A stretch of DNA of 64,000 nucleotides from Colwellia psychrerythraea 34H (GTDB lineage: Bacteria; Pseudomonadota; Gammaproteobacteria; Enterobacterales; Alteromonadaceae). Shown one piece after another: positions 11,064-19,302 of the stretch (position 1 is its first letter; the number at the start of each line of letters is the position of its first letter). The notes under the pieces were generated by a model. The model ran no database searches. It saw only the letters and a list, made by a program, of their open reading frames with translations, and had not been told where the DNA came from. A program made the position numbers and the translations under genes. The DNA lies in the NCBI RefSeq assembly GCF_000012325.1, contig NC_003910.7, positions 3,596,001 to 3,660,000 of the forward strand. Direction: 5' to 3'.

Positions 11064-11819
11064 ATGCCACATTCAGCTAAAAAAACTAAATTTCCGCCCA
11101 TTGATCACAGCGGCGCCAGCTACTTTTTCAAAGGGTTTAGTCTAATAAGACAAAAAGGTATACGTCGTTTTGTTTTCATTCCTTTAACAATCAATGCCCT
11201 ATTATTCAGCTTTGCCTTTTATTTTGTTTACTCAGAATTGAATACTTATATGGAAAATGTAATGGCTTGGTTACCAAGTTGGCTTGATTGGTTGAGTGTT
11301 ATATTATGGCCTTTAGCTGTGATCACCATTTTAGTTATTTTTTCATTTCTTTTTAGTACAGTGGCCAATTGGCTAGCGGCTCCCTTTAATGGCTTATTGT
11401 CTGAAAAAATGGAAGCTCTTTTGTCTGGTAATGAAGCTCCAAAAGGCAGCATGCTTGATATTGTAAAAGATATACCAAGAACGCTCAGTAGAGAGTGGCA
11501 AAAACTCGCTTATTATGTACCCCGTGCCATTGGTTTTTTTATTATCATGTGGCTATTACCGGTTGTAGGGCAAATACTTTGGTTTTTATTTATAGCTTGG
11601 ATGATGGCAATACAATACAAAGATTACCCGTTTGATAATCACAAAGTTCCATTTGCAAAGATGAAAGAAGTTTTAAAACAAAACCAAGGCATTAGTTATA
11701 GCTTTGGTATTACTGTCGCTGTATTTTCTATGATCCCCATCGTTAATCTGGTTGTAATGCCTGTTGCCATTTGTGGTGCGACAGCATTATGGGTTGATCA
11801 TTATCAAGAAAAAGTCTAA
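11064..11819 (+). CDS. cysZ: sulfate transporter CysZ
   Basis: Inner-membrane protein of 251 residues that brings in sulfate for cysteine synthesis. The segments SYFFKGFSLIRQKGIRRFVFIPLTINALLF (near the N-terminus, shown here by its ends SYFFKGF and FIPLTINALLF), the PFNGLLSEKME stretch near 110 and DYPFDNHKVPF near 190 match the CysZ family. About four to six hydrophobic segments are visible. It is divergent from zipA, a conserved gammaproteobacterial arrangement. Confidence 0.94.
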   Translation: MPHSAKKTKFPPIDHSGASYFFKGFSLIRQKGIRRFVFIPLTINALLFSFAFYFVYSELNTYMENVMAWLPSWLDWLSVILWPLAVITILVIFSFLFSTVANWLAAPFNGLLSEKMEALLSGNEAPKGSMLDIVKDIPRTLSREWQKLAYYVPRAIGFFIIMWLLPVVGQILWFLFIAWMMAIQYKDYPFDNHKVPFAKMKEVLKQNQGISYSFGITVAVFSMIPIVNLVVMPVAICGATALWVDHYQEKV

Positions 11820-11983
11820 AAGGCTTAGTCTCGATACTAAAGCGCGACGATAGAGATGAGCCATAAAGTACTGCCTAACTAACGATTTTTAATGATATTT
11901 GTAAGGCTATTATCGCGTTAGTGCTAAAAATCGTATATATTTAAAATTATATAAAAACATAAACTTGAACGGAAGTGACTTAA

Positions 11984-12430
11984 ATGAGAGTAAAACAAGC
12001 TGTTAAGCATTTTACATTACTTAGTATGATAGCAGTTGGTCTAAGTGCTTGCTCCTCGACGCAAGACATTGAAGAGCAGCCTACTCAAGCCCCTGTCGTT
12101 GTGGCAGAGCCGGTCATTGAAGAAATAGAAGAAGAAGTCGTCAGTAAGGTAATCAATAATGGTGTTATTGATATTCCAATCTTGGATAATGCTCAAGTTT
12201 TTGCTGAATTCACTGATAAATTACCTGCTGTCATTAACTATTTCACCCAATCAAGCGAAGCGCAAGTAATCGATTTTTATCAACAAGCATTTGGTGAGCC
12301 CTACTCACAAGAGCTTAAACGCGGCAGATTAACGCTACAATACCAAGAGGGTAAAGAAATAATGCGCGTAGTTATTTCTCAGCAAAACAAAAAACGTCAA
12401 GTTGATGTTATTATTGAAAATAAAAATTAA
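11984..12430 (+). CDS. hypothetical lipoprotein
   Basis: A 148-residue secreted protein with a lipoprotein signal: basic N-terminus, hydrophobic core and lipobox LSAC with the lipidated Cys at about residue 23. The next residues are an acidic, proline-rich linker (to about 55), and then a small folded domain of about 90 residues rich in charged residues. The residue after Cys is Ser, so outer-membrane sorting by Lol is likely. I recognise no family. Ribosome-binding site GGAAG lies upstream. It ends at a strong terminator shared with the M1 peptidase gene. Confidence 0.8.
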   Translation: MRVKQAVKHFTLLSMIAVGLSACSSTQDIEEQPTQAPVVVAEPVIEEIEEEVVSKVINNGVIDIPILDNAQVFAEFTDKLPAVINYFTQSSEAQVIDFYQQAFGEPYSQELKRGRLTLQYQEGKEIMRVVISQQNKKRQVDVIIENKN

Positions 12431-12532
12431 TAATAGTAAAAATGTCCATGATTTCCTAATGACTTAATAATGTTCTAACAGTTAACTGTTTCTATGATTA
12501 ACATTTTTCAGTTTACTGTCGTTAAATAAAAA

Positions 12533-12565
12533 GGGGCTCAATGTTTTCACATTGAGCCCCTTTTT
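12533..12565. terminator. bidirectional terminator between lipoprotein and M1 peptidase genes
   Basis: Eleven-base arms GGGGCTCAATG and CATTGAGCCCC with a six-base loop, A5 before and T5 after. It works on both strands for the two convergent genes. Confidence 0.93.
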
Positions 12566-12586
12566 CTGTCTCGCGATATTAGTATC

Positions 12587-14476
12587 TTATTTCAATACAC
12601 CGTCTACGGTACCTTGGGCTAAACCATGGTAACCTGGACGAGCTTGTTTATACACCTCAACTGCCCACGCTTTGCTTTCTGCATTTTTGGCAAGCTCTTT
12701 ATATAACGGCACTATCAATTTACGACGACCGATGCTTTTTAGGTACTTAGCCATTGCAGGATAAACCTCTTTGTAATCAGCACGCACTGATAATAGGTAC
12801 CAAGCATGAGCAATCTCAGCATTACTGCTATTGGTTAAGTCGAAAGCTTTATCCAAATTCACCATACGCTGGTGATCTAAATCTACAGGTAAGTTATTAA
12901 TAAAGTGCAACCATTCGTGTAATGTCCACTGAGCTGTAGGTAACTGTTCTAACGTTAACTCATCAGTTACTAATTGGTTAATTTGCTTATCAATAACTTT
13001 AAAGGCATTTGAAGTAGGCTGCGGTGCATAACTCGGCAAGCCTGCTTTGAAAATCCACTCATTGATTTCATTATCACTAACAATATTAGGGTATTTATCA
13101 GTTAAGTTAGCTTTTAAATATTTAACAAAGTTATCCGTACCTAAACTTTGAAATGCATGGCTATCGAAATATTCTAACACGAATGCATCAAAACGCTCAC
13201 GACCAAACTTTTCTTCTAGGTACATCAAAAATAACTGCCCTTTAACATAAGGTACACCAGAGAAGGCATCATCAGGATCTCGACCTTTTAAATCGATGTA
13301 TAGCTGAGTATCACTTGCATCAAGTTCGAGTATTTCTGCATTTAGATCTTGTGCGCCCAATGCTTGTTCCATTACTGCGCGGTCCGTACCAAAAACGGCT
13401 TCCATAATACGGTTTTCAACATAACTGGTAAAACCTTCGTTTAACCATAAATCACGCCAACTTTCATTAGTAACTAAGTTTCCTGACCATGAGTGAGCAA
13501 GCTCATGAGCAATTAGGTTAACTAAACTTTTGTCACCCGCAACAACGGTTGGTGTGATAAATGAAAGACGTGGATTTTCCATACCACCAAAAGGAAAACT
13601 AGGAGGTAACATCAATAAGTCGTAACGACCCCAACGATATTTGCCATACATTTGTTCAGCTTTATCAATCATGGCTTGGGTATCATCAAATTCAGCAACA
13701 GCAGCATCTAAAATATAAGATTCCGCATAAATACCTGTTTGATGGCTCATCGCTTTAAACTCAAGGTCACCCACACCAATCGCAATTAAATAAGGTGGGA
13801 TGGCTTGAGGCATTGAAAAGAAATAGTCGCCATCGCGCTCAGTACCCGGTTCGTTATTCGCGCTCATTACCGCCAATAAATCTTTATCGGTAGTTATACG
13901 TGCAGTATAAGTCACTCGAACACTTGGTGTATCTTGGATAGGTATCCAAGAACGGGCATGGATTGCTTGGTTTTGACTAAATAGAAAGGGTTTTTCTTTA
14001 CCAGCAGTTTGTTCAGCTGACAACCATTGTAACCCTGTCGCTTTTTCTGTTGAGTTATAATATACACGAACTTTTTTAGCATTTAATGGCGTATTAATGG
14101 TTAGCTTGCTACCTAACACGTCATCGCGTTTAGCTAAATCATAGTTCACCTTTACCCACTGGCCTTGGCTATTTTTTGCCATCACGCGGTGAATAACAAG
14201 ATCACGTGTATCTAAGATTAATGGCGCTTTATTATCAGTAAACCAATCAAGTGATAACTCTGCAAAACCAGATAACGATTTTTTATCAAAATCAACATTA
14301 AGATCAAGATACACATGAGTTGCTTTGACTTGGTCATAATTAGCGTAAGTATAGGCATCAGTTAACTTTGACACGTTAGCGTGTTGATGAGTGGCCCCTT
14401 CATGGGCCCATGTAACTGGCGCTATAGACACAGCAAAAGTGCTGAGTAAAAAGCAAAGTTTTGAAAAATGTTTCAT
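12587..14476 (-). CDS. M1 family metallo-aminopeptidase (leukotriene A4 hydrolase-like)
   Basis: Exported zinc aminopeptidase of 629 residues. A Sec signal peptide covers about residues 1-24. The M1 exopeptidase motif GGMEN is at 297-301 and the zinc motif HELAH at 324-328 with the third ligand Glu at 347 ([11 protein letters not shown]). The C-terminal all-helical domain (about 490-629) is of the leukotriene A4 hydrolase type rather than the long PepN type. It probably trims peptides in the periplasm to feed uptake. It is a single unit; a strong hairpin just upstream belongs to motY. Confidence 0.92.
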   Translation of the reverse strand: MKHFSKLCFLLSTFAVSIAPVTWAHEGATHQHANVSKLTDAYTYANYDQVKATHVYLDLNVDFDKKSLSGFAELSLDWFTDNKAPLILDTRDLVIHRVMAKNSQGQWVKVNYDLAKRDDVLGSKLTINTPLNAKKVRVYYNSTEKATGLQWLSAEQTAGKEKPFLFSQNQAIHARSWIPIQDTPSVRVTYTARITTDKDLLAVMSANNEPGTERDGDYFFSMPQAIPPYLIAIGVGDLEFKAMSHQTGIYAESYILDAAVAEFDDTQAMIDKAEQMYGKYRWGRYDLLMLPPSFPFGGMENPRLSFITPTVVAGDKSLVNLIAHELAHSWSGNLVTNESWRDLWLNEGFTSYVENRIMEAVFGTDRAVMEQALGAQDLNAEILELDASDTQLYIDLKGRDPDDAFSGVPYVKGQLFLMYLEEKFGRERFDAFVLEYFDSHAFQSLGTDNFVKYLKANLTDKYPNIVSDNEINEWIFKAGLPSYAPQPTSNAFKVIDKQINQLVTDELTLEQLPTAQWTLHEWLHFINNLPVDLDHQRMVNLDKAFDLTNSSNAEIAHAWYLLSVRADYKEVYPAMAKYLKSIGRRKLIVPLYKELAKNAESKAWAVEVYKQARPGYHGLAQGTVDGVLK

Positions 14477-14529
14477 GACATTTTATACCTTAAAATTAAA
14501 AAGTCGTCCCCAAACAGGGCTCAGACAAA

Positions 14530-14567
14530 AACAGGCCTGTAGATTACTGCGAATCTACAGGCCTGTT
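14530..14567 (-). terminator. intrinsic terminator downstream of motY
   Basis: Perfect 16-base arms AACAGGCCTGTAGATT (14530-14545) and its complement (14552-14567) around a 6-base loop, followed on the minus strand by TTTTT. It lies 100 bases after the motY stop and also 54 bases before the M1 peptidase start, so read-through into that gene would be blocked. Confidence 0.85.
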
Positions 14568-14666
14568 CAATATTTTACTTTATATTTTTTACGCGCTCTA
14601 TTGAGATAGTAGCAAGTATTATTTACAGTACTTTAACAACACCTCAATATAGTAACTTGGGTTAAG

Positions 14667-15563
14667 TTATGGTTTCTGCATTTGAATGACCACTCTACGG
14701 TTTTTTCCTCTCCCTAGCGTGGTGTCATTGGAAGATATATGGCGCTTCTCACCATAACCTTTTGCTTCAATTCGGCTTACTTCAATGCCATTTTCTACAA
14801 AATAATCTCTGATTTTAGCAGCGCGGCGTTCTGATAATTTTAAATTAGACCAACGACCACCATAACTATCAGAATAAGCATCAATCAACACCAACTCTAA
14901 CTCTGGATCTAAACTCAAATATTGACGGATCATCTCGATACGTCTTTGTGATGCTTTAGTGAATTTATCACTACTTGATTGATAGTTAAGTACGGTATAA
15001 GCAATATCATCAAAACTATAATTCAATAAATTTCCAACACAACCAACAAAATCTCTATAAGCTTTTTTAAAGCGAGCGGTTGAAAGACCAACAGATATTT
15101 TATCTTGTTCGCTATACCAGTCATTATAATAAAAGGTAGGACTCATGCCCTGCTCTAATTCACTTAACATAGTCCAAGCAACTTTTTTCGGCAGACTAGG
15201 GTTAAACTGTTTATGTAACTTCATATTCGCTAAGGTACGAGAACCAGTACCTGGCTGCCAATTAGGGGCAACACTGCGAACTTCAGCTAAAGAGTAGTTA
15301 TCCGGTAACAGCATCATATCTAACTCAAATTCCATATTAAGCTTTCGGCTGGCTTTTGCTGAAAATCGAGCTTCGCCATAGCGAGGGATTTGGTGTGATA
15401 ATGTGCATTGTAGGCGTGAATCGTCAGATAATTGCCATTTAGAGGTATGGATATCTGCGCTATATTGGCGTATGCCGGCTTTTACATCACTAGCTAGCAA
15501 ACTAGTGACTAAACTAGCTATAACAAGAAAATAAGTACTCATTGATGTGACTATTTTTTTCAT
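14667..15563 (-). CDS. motY: sodium-type flagellar protein MotY
   Basis: Periplasmic T-ring component that helps anchor the PomA/PomB stator around the sodium-driven flagellar motor. After a signal peptide (about 1-30) comes the MotY-specific domain beginning GIRQYSADIH and containing SKASRKLNMEFELDM and WTMLSELEQGM. A C-terminal OmpA-type peptidoglycan-binding domain follows (about 185-298), with DAYSDSYGGRWSNLKLSERRA and GRGKNRRVVIQ. I chose the ATG at 15561-15563 rather than the TTG four codons upstream. It is divergent from rnt, a pairing I recall from Vibrio. No other flagellar gene is in the window. Confidence 0.94.
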   Translation of the reverse strand: MKKIVTSMSTYFLVIASLVTSLLASDVKAGIRQYSADIHTSKWQLSDDSRLQCTLSHQIPRYGEARFSAKASRKLNMEFELDMMLLPDNYSLAEVRSVAPNWQPGTGSRTLANMKLHKQFNPSLPKKVAWTMLSELEQGMSPTFYYNDWYSEQDKISVGLSTARFKKAYRDFVGCVGNLLNYSFDDIAYTVLNYQSSSDKFTKASQRRIEMIRQYLSLDPELELVLIDAYSDSYGGRWSNLKLSERRAAKIRDYFVENGIEVSRIEAKGYGEKRHISSNDTTLGRGKNRRVVIQMQKP

Positions 15564-15792
15564 AATTATGCACAATATCGATAGCGGTAACAGGACTATT
15601 CACTTTTGCCTGTATTGGATATATAGGGTATCGCCCTAAACTCAGATAACTTTAGCATTTTATCGGTTAAAAATCGCTTTACAGAGTAAAAAAATCAATT
15701 TAATGACTGATAAGCCATCTTCATTGTCGTTTTTAAATAAACTTTCTGCGATAATAATCGGCATTATTTAAACCTATAATACTTAGTGACTA

Positions 15793-16488
15793 ATGTCTGA
15801 ATCAAGCTCTATAGATACCCAGCAAAAAAGCAATCCTAATTCTGAAAAAGTAAAAAGCAAATTTTCTCAAAGATTTCGCGGTTACTTTCCCGTTGTTATT
15901 GATGTTGAAACAGCCGGTTTTAATTCCCAAACAGATGCCTTACTTGAACTTGCAGCCTCAGTGTTACATTTAGATGAAGACACCGGTGATTTTTCTATCG
16001 ATGAAACAATACAATTTAACATTGAGCCGTTTGAAGGTGCAAACCTTGAACCTAAAGCGTTGGAATTTACCGGTATAGACCCAACAAATCCGTTACGCGG
16101 TGCAGTTGATGAAGATGAAGCACTAAAAGATCTTTTTAAATTGGTTCGAAAGAAAATGAAAGTTGCAGGTTGTCAGCGAGCTATTATTGTTGCGCATAAT
16201 GCAGCCTTTGATTTAGGCTTTTTAAATGCCGCTACCGAGCGCTGTAAGATTAAACGCAGCCCTTTTCATAGTTTTGTTAGTTTTGACACTACAACGCTTG
16301 CCGGTCTTGCGCTAGGGCAAACCGTTTTAGCAAAGGCTTGTATCGCTGCAAAAATAGACTTTAACAATAGCGAAGCGCATAGTGCATTATATGATACTGA
16401 AAAAACAGCTGAACTATTTTGTCACATCGTTAATAAGTGGCGAGCACTAGGTGGTTGGCCGATAGCTGTTGAAGAAACAGAAGTATAA
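15793..16488 (+). CDS. rnt: ribonuclease T
   Basis: DEDDh-family 3'-5' exoribonuclease that trims tRNA and other stable RNA 3' ends. The first exonuclease motif is DVETAGF with Asp37 and Glu39. [12 protein letters not shown] supplies the second Asp, and the C-terminal [14 protein letters not shown] supplies the His and Asp of motif III. The 231 residues include an extra N-terminal segment of about 25 residues compared with E. coli RNase T. It is divergent from motY and ends at a strong terminator. Confidence 0.96.
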   Translation: MSESSSIDTQQKSNPNSEKVKSKFSQRFRGYFPVVIDVETAGFNSQTDALLELAASVLHLDEDTGDFSIDETIQFNIEPFEGANLEPKALEFTGIDPTNPLRGAVDEDEALKDLFKLVRKKMKVAGCQRAIIVAHNAAFDLGFLNAATERCKIKRSPFHSFVSFDTTTLAGLALGQTVLAKACIAAKIDFNNSEAHSALYDTEKTAELFCHIVNKWRALGGWPIAVEETEV

Positions 16489-16518
16489 CAACTAAACAAT
16501 AAACTAAAATTTAGATAT

Positions 16519-16545
16519 AAAAAAACCGCTTTCGCGGTTTTTTTG
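16519..16545. terminator. bidirectional terminator between rnt and peroxiredoxin
   Basis: Stem AAAAACCGC-TTTC-GCGGTTTTT with long A and T tracts on either side. It serves rnt (plus) and the convergent peroxiredoxin gene (minus). Confidence 0.92.
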
Positions 16546-16599
16546 TTTTTGCATGTTAGTTAATCAATTTATGCGATTAACTAACAAATTCAGCAAAAA

Positions 16600-17205
16600 T
16601 TATAACTTATCTGCATTATCAGTAAGGTAAGAAGCAACACCTTCTGGAGAAGCAGTCATACCTTTATCACCTTTGTTCCAACCAGCAGGACAAACTTCGC
16701 CATGGTCTTGGTGGAATTGAAGTGCGTCAACCATACGTATCATTTCATCAACATCACGACCTAGTGGTAAATCGTTAATTACTTGGTGACGTACGTTGCC
16801 TTCTTCATCAATTAAGAAAGAACCACGGAATGCAACACCAGCTTCTGGATGTTCAACATCGTATGCTTTACAAATTTCATGTTTAGTATCAGCAACTAAA
16901 GTGTATTGTACTGGACCAATACCACCGTCATTTACTGGAGTGTTACGCCATGCGTTATGTGAAAATTGTGAATCGATTGAAACACCAATAACTTCTACGC
17001 CACGGCTTTTGAATTCTTCCATACGGTGATCAAAAGCTAATAACTCTGATGGACAAACAAAAGTAAAATCTAAAGGATAGAAAAATACTACTGCTTTTTT
17101 ACCGTTAATTGCTTCGCTTAATGTAAAGCTATCTACAATCTCACCGCTACCCAATACTGCTGCAGCAGTGAAGTCTGGTGCTTGACGACCAACTAATACG
17201 CTCAT
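16600..17205 (-). CDS. 2-Cys peroxiredoxin (AhpC/TSA family)
   Basis: Thiol peroxidase of 201 residues that reduces hydrogen peroxide and organic peroxides. The peroxidatic Cys51 is in DFTFVCPSE, and the resolving Cys172 is in GEVCPAGW, so it is a typical 2-Cys enzyme of the Prx1/AhpC type. I start it at ATG 17203-17205, which has GGAG seven bases upstream; an in-frame ATG four codons earlier overlaps that ribosome-binding site. It lies downstream of grxD on the same strand, 152 bp away, next to sodB, forming an oxidative-stress neighbourhood. A TATACCC-type inverted repeat lies in its leader. Confidence 0.93.
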   Translation of the reverse strand: MSVLVGRQAPDFTAAAVLGSGEIVDSFTLSEAINGKKAVVFFYPLDFTFVCPSELLAFDHRMEEFKSRGVEVIGVSIDSQFSHNAWRNTPVNDGGIGPVQYTLVADTKHEICKAYDVEHPEAGVAFRGSFLIDEEGNVRHQVINDLPLGRDVDEMIRMVDALQFHQDHGEVCPAGWNKGDKGMTASPEGVASYLTDNADKL

Positions 17206-17271
17206 TTTATGCTCCATTTATCTTTATGTTAAAAAAGTTTAATTTTCTGCCTACAAATTTGTGGCAGATAA

Positions 17272-17330
17272 ATACTCGTTACCAATCAAAATTCATGGTT
17301 AAAGCTGAATTTAAAATGGTAACAGGTATA
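17272..17330. repeat. fold-back copy of the TATACCC dispersed repeat
   Basis: Left arm TACTCGTTACCAATCAAAAT and right arm (read on the minus strand) TATACCTGTTACCATTTTAA share most bases and are separated by about 11 bases. Each matches the end sequence of the 264-bp element at 62831-63094. It lies between grxD and the peroxiredoxin gene and could form a hairpin in the transcript. Confidence 0.6.
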
Positions 17331-17357
17331 TAAAATCAATTAGTTAAGTAATATTTA

Positions 17358-17708
17358 TTATGCGTCTGCTGAACTATCTTCTGCTGATGCATTTTTTGAC
17401 GCGGCAGCTTTCACTAAGGTTTGTAATTCACCTTGTTGAAACATTTCCATAATAATATCACAGCCACCTACTAACTCGCCGTCAACCCATAATTGCGGGA
17501 AGGTTGGCCAATCAGCATATTTAGGTAATTCTGCACGAATATCAGGGTTCTGTAAAATATCAACATAAGCAAATTTTTCTTCACAAGAAATTAATGCTTG
17601 TGATGCTTGTGATGAAAAGCCACAGTTTGGTAATTTAGGAGACCCTTTCATATATAGCAAGATCGTATTTTCGCTAATTTGTTCTTTAATGCGCTCAATT
17701 GTATCCAT
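17358..17708 (-). CDS. grxD: monothiol glutaredoxin, CGFS type
   Basis: Glutaredoxin-4 of 116 residues. The monothiol active site CGFS has its Cys at residue 29, and the glutathione-binding WPTFPQLWVDGELVGGCDI follows near 67-85. Such proteins carry [2Fe-2S] clusters and act in iron-sulfur cluster delivery and iron homeostasis. The C-terminus has a low-complexity Ala/Ser tail. It is divergent from sodB, and an IscR-like palindrome lies in the shared 272-bp region. The peroxiredoxin gene follows on the same strand. Confidence 0.96.
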   Translation of the reverse strand: MDTIERIKEQISENTILLYMKGSPKLPNCGFSSQASQALISCEEKFAYVDILQNPDIRAELPKYADWPTFPQLWVDGELVGGCDIIMEMFQQGELQTLVKAAASKNASAEDSSADA

Positions 17709-17899
17709 AATACCCTCTCTTAATTAATACTTATTCTATTCTTTTGCACTCAGATACCTTACATATGGAGATAAAAAACAAATTATCAACTCTTTTCAAT
17801 ACAAGGTAATAGAATAAGTACTATTATATAAATAGCTTAGCTATTGATTTTAAAATATATAGCCTTGAAAGTTGCCTTCACAATACCTATATATAAATA

Positions 17900-17924
17900 A
17901 TACTTGAGTATTTTACTCAAGTTT
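17900..17924. promoter_or_regulatory. IscR-like operator between grxD and sodB
   Basis: Nine-base arms ACTTGAGTA (17902-17910) and TACTCAAGT (17914-17922) with a TTT centre. Against the 25-position E. coli IscR type 1 consensus as I recall it, 22 positions agree. Two differences are symmetric, C to G and G to C, so the palindrome is kept. The site begins 57 bases before the sodB ATG. Control of two iron-linked genes fits, but binding is inferred. Confidence 0.45.
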
Positions 17925-17980
17925 ATATAAAAACACACCCATTTTTGGTTAAAAATTAGAATTACAATTAGGAGAGTATA

Positions 17981-18565
17981 ATGTCCATTGAATTACCAGC
18001 ATTACCTTACGAGCAAAACGCATTAGAACCGCACATTTCAGCAGAAACGTTATCATTCCATTACGGAAAGCATCACAACACTTATGTAGTTAAGCTTAAT
18101 GGCTTAATTGGCGGAACTGAATTTGAAAATAAAAGCTTAGAAGAGATTGTTAAAACGTCTTCAGCTGGAATTTTTAATAATGCAGCACAAATATGGAATC
18201 ATACTTTTTATTGGAATAGCTTAAGTCCAAACGCTGGTGGTGAACCATCAGGTGATTTATTAGCTGCAATCAATAGTAACTTTGGTTCTTTTGCTGAGTT
18301 TAAAGCTAAATTCACTGATAGTGCTATCAACAACTTCGGCTCTAGCTGGACTTGGTTAGTAAAGAATGCCGATGGCAGTTTAGCTATCGTTAATACTTCA
18401 AATGCAGCAACACCATTGACTGACGAAGGTGTTACGCCACTTATTACTGTAGATTTATGGGAACATGCTTACTACATTGATTACCGTAACGTAAGACCTG
18501 ATTACCTTAACGGTTTTTGGGCATTAGCTAACTGGGATTTTGCTCAAGCTAACTTTAGCTCGTAA
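17981..18565 (+). CDS. sodB: Fe-superoxide dismutase
   Basis: Cytoplasmic superoxide dismutase of 194 residues. Metal ligands are visible: His27 in LSFHYGKHH, His in IWNHTFYWN, and Asp plus His in DLWEHAYYIDY. The residues around NNAAQIWNHTF and the Gln near 70 point to the iron rather than manganese type. A strong ribosome-binding site AGGAGAG precedes the ATG. It is divergent from grxD. Downstream there is a weak hairpin (18586-18610) without a T tract and then a 650-bp stretch with no clear protein gene. Confidence 0.97.
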   Translation: MSIELPALPYEQNALEPHISAETLSFHYGKHHNTYVVKLNGLIGGTEFENKSLEEIVKTSSAGIFNNAAQIWNHTFYWNSLSPNAGGEPSGDLLAAINSNFGSFAEFKAKFTDSAINNFGSSWTWLVKNADGSLAIVNTSNAATPLTDEGVTPLITVDLWEHAYYIDYRNVRPDYLNGFWALANWDFAQANFSS

Positions 18566-18792
18566 AGACAAAATTTATGCAGACTTAACAAAGGTTTCTG
18601 ATCTTTGTTAGGTCTTCTCTAAACAAAATATTCTACTTAACTGCAAAAACACTCCAGCGTCTTTCCCACTAGCAATATTCAAATGTACAAATCCACCAAA
18701 ATCACTACTTGATCTAAACAGCTAAACATAAAAGCTCTCTAGCCAATTTATCATCTAGTATCATTTTTTTATTTATACGGGGAGAACGGCAT

Positions 18793-18882
18793 ATGTTATT
18801 TACATTAGATTTTCTGATTCTGAAAAATAATCTAAAAGTAATTAATAGGTACGCTGAGGTAAACAGACTGAGCCACATTTAA
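18793..18882 (+). CDS. possible 29-residue small protein
   Basis: A short reading frame beginning MLFTLDFLILK has a good ribosome-binding site (GGGGAGA, eight bases before ATG). The first ten residues are hydrophobic; the rest is polar and basic. It stands alone between sodB and the putative small-RNA locus. No family is recognised. Such frames arise by chance, so I hold this lightly. Confidence 0.2.
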   Translation: MLFTLDFLILKNNLKVINRYAEVNRLSHI

Positions 18883-19019
18883 ATAAAAATCAACTTATGT
18901 ATAAAAATTCAATCTGAAACCCTATTAAACTGGGCTTAATGAAAAAAAACGAATAGTTATTCATTTTATTAATAACCTAACCCCTTAGCCCTCTTCGCAT
19001 TAGTTTTTATAATGCGAAA

Positions 19020-19250
19020 GATGCATTTTTTTTAGTTTGTCGAAGTAAATAAAGACTATTATGATGGTTTTGTTTTCTGAGTTAGCGCAATGATGTTTTA
19101 CTTCGTACTCTTACGGAGACATCATTAACTATGATTACTCCGAAATGATAGCTTACTATCTTTTCTCTCTGACATGTTTCTTGGAATGTAATTTCCTTAT
19201 ATCAACTTGATGTTATAGTTGGCCCGCACTTAGTTTGCGGGCTTTTTTTT
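19020..19250 (+). ncRNA. candidate small RNA downstream of sodB
   Basis: A perfect TATAAT (19008-19013) precedes a stretch with no convincing reading frame. It contains a strong composite hairpin at 19089-19126: arms AATGATGT/ACATCATT, then CTTCGTA/TACGGAG. A smaller hairpin GATAG-CTTA-CTATC follows, and the stretch closes with a classical terminator at 19222-19250. The nearest upstream plus-strand gene, sodB, ends 650 bp earlier and the next genes are on the other strand. The terminator therefore needs its own transcript. A start near 19020 is inferred; a long sodB 3' untranslated region is the alternative. Confidence 0.45.
19222..19250 (+). terminator. intrinsic terminator with no protein gene assigned
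   Basis: Stem GCCCGCA-CTTAGTT-TGCGGGC followed by eight T on the plus strand. It has no T tract on the minus strand, so it is not the lolE terminator. Confidence 0.92.
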
Positions 19251-19302
19251 GAGTTTTTTTTAGCGGATTAGCTTTTTATTGAAGTAGGATGAATCGCGGT
19301 AG

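Noticed and set aside
19018..19030. NsrR half-site AAGATGCATTTTT
   Set aside because: Only one half is present and no gene start lies close enough.
19020..19200. 6S RNA
   Set aside because: A stretch resembles the 5' part of E. coli 6S RNA (TTTCTCT...GACATGTT) but the long closing duplex and internal bubble cannot be formed from the flanking sequence.
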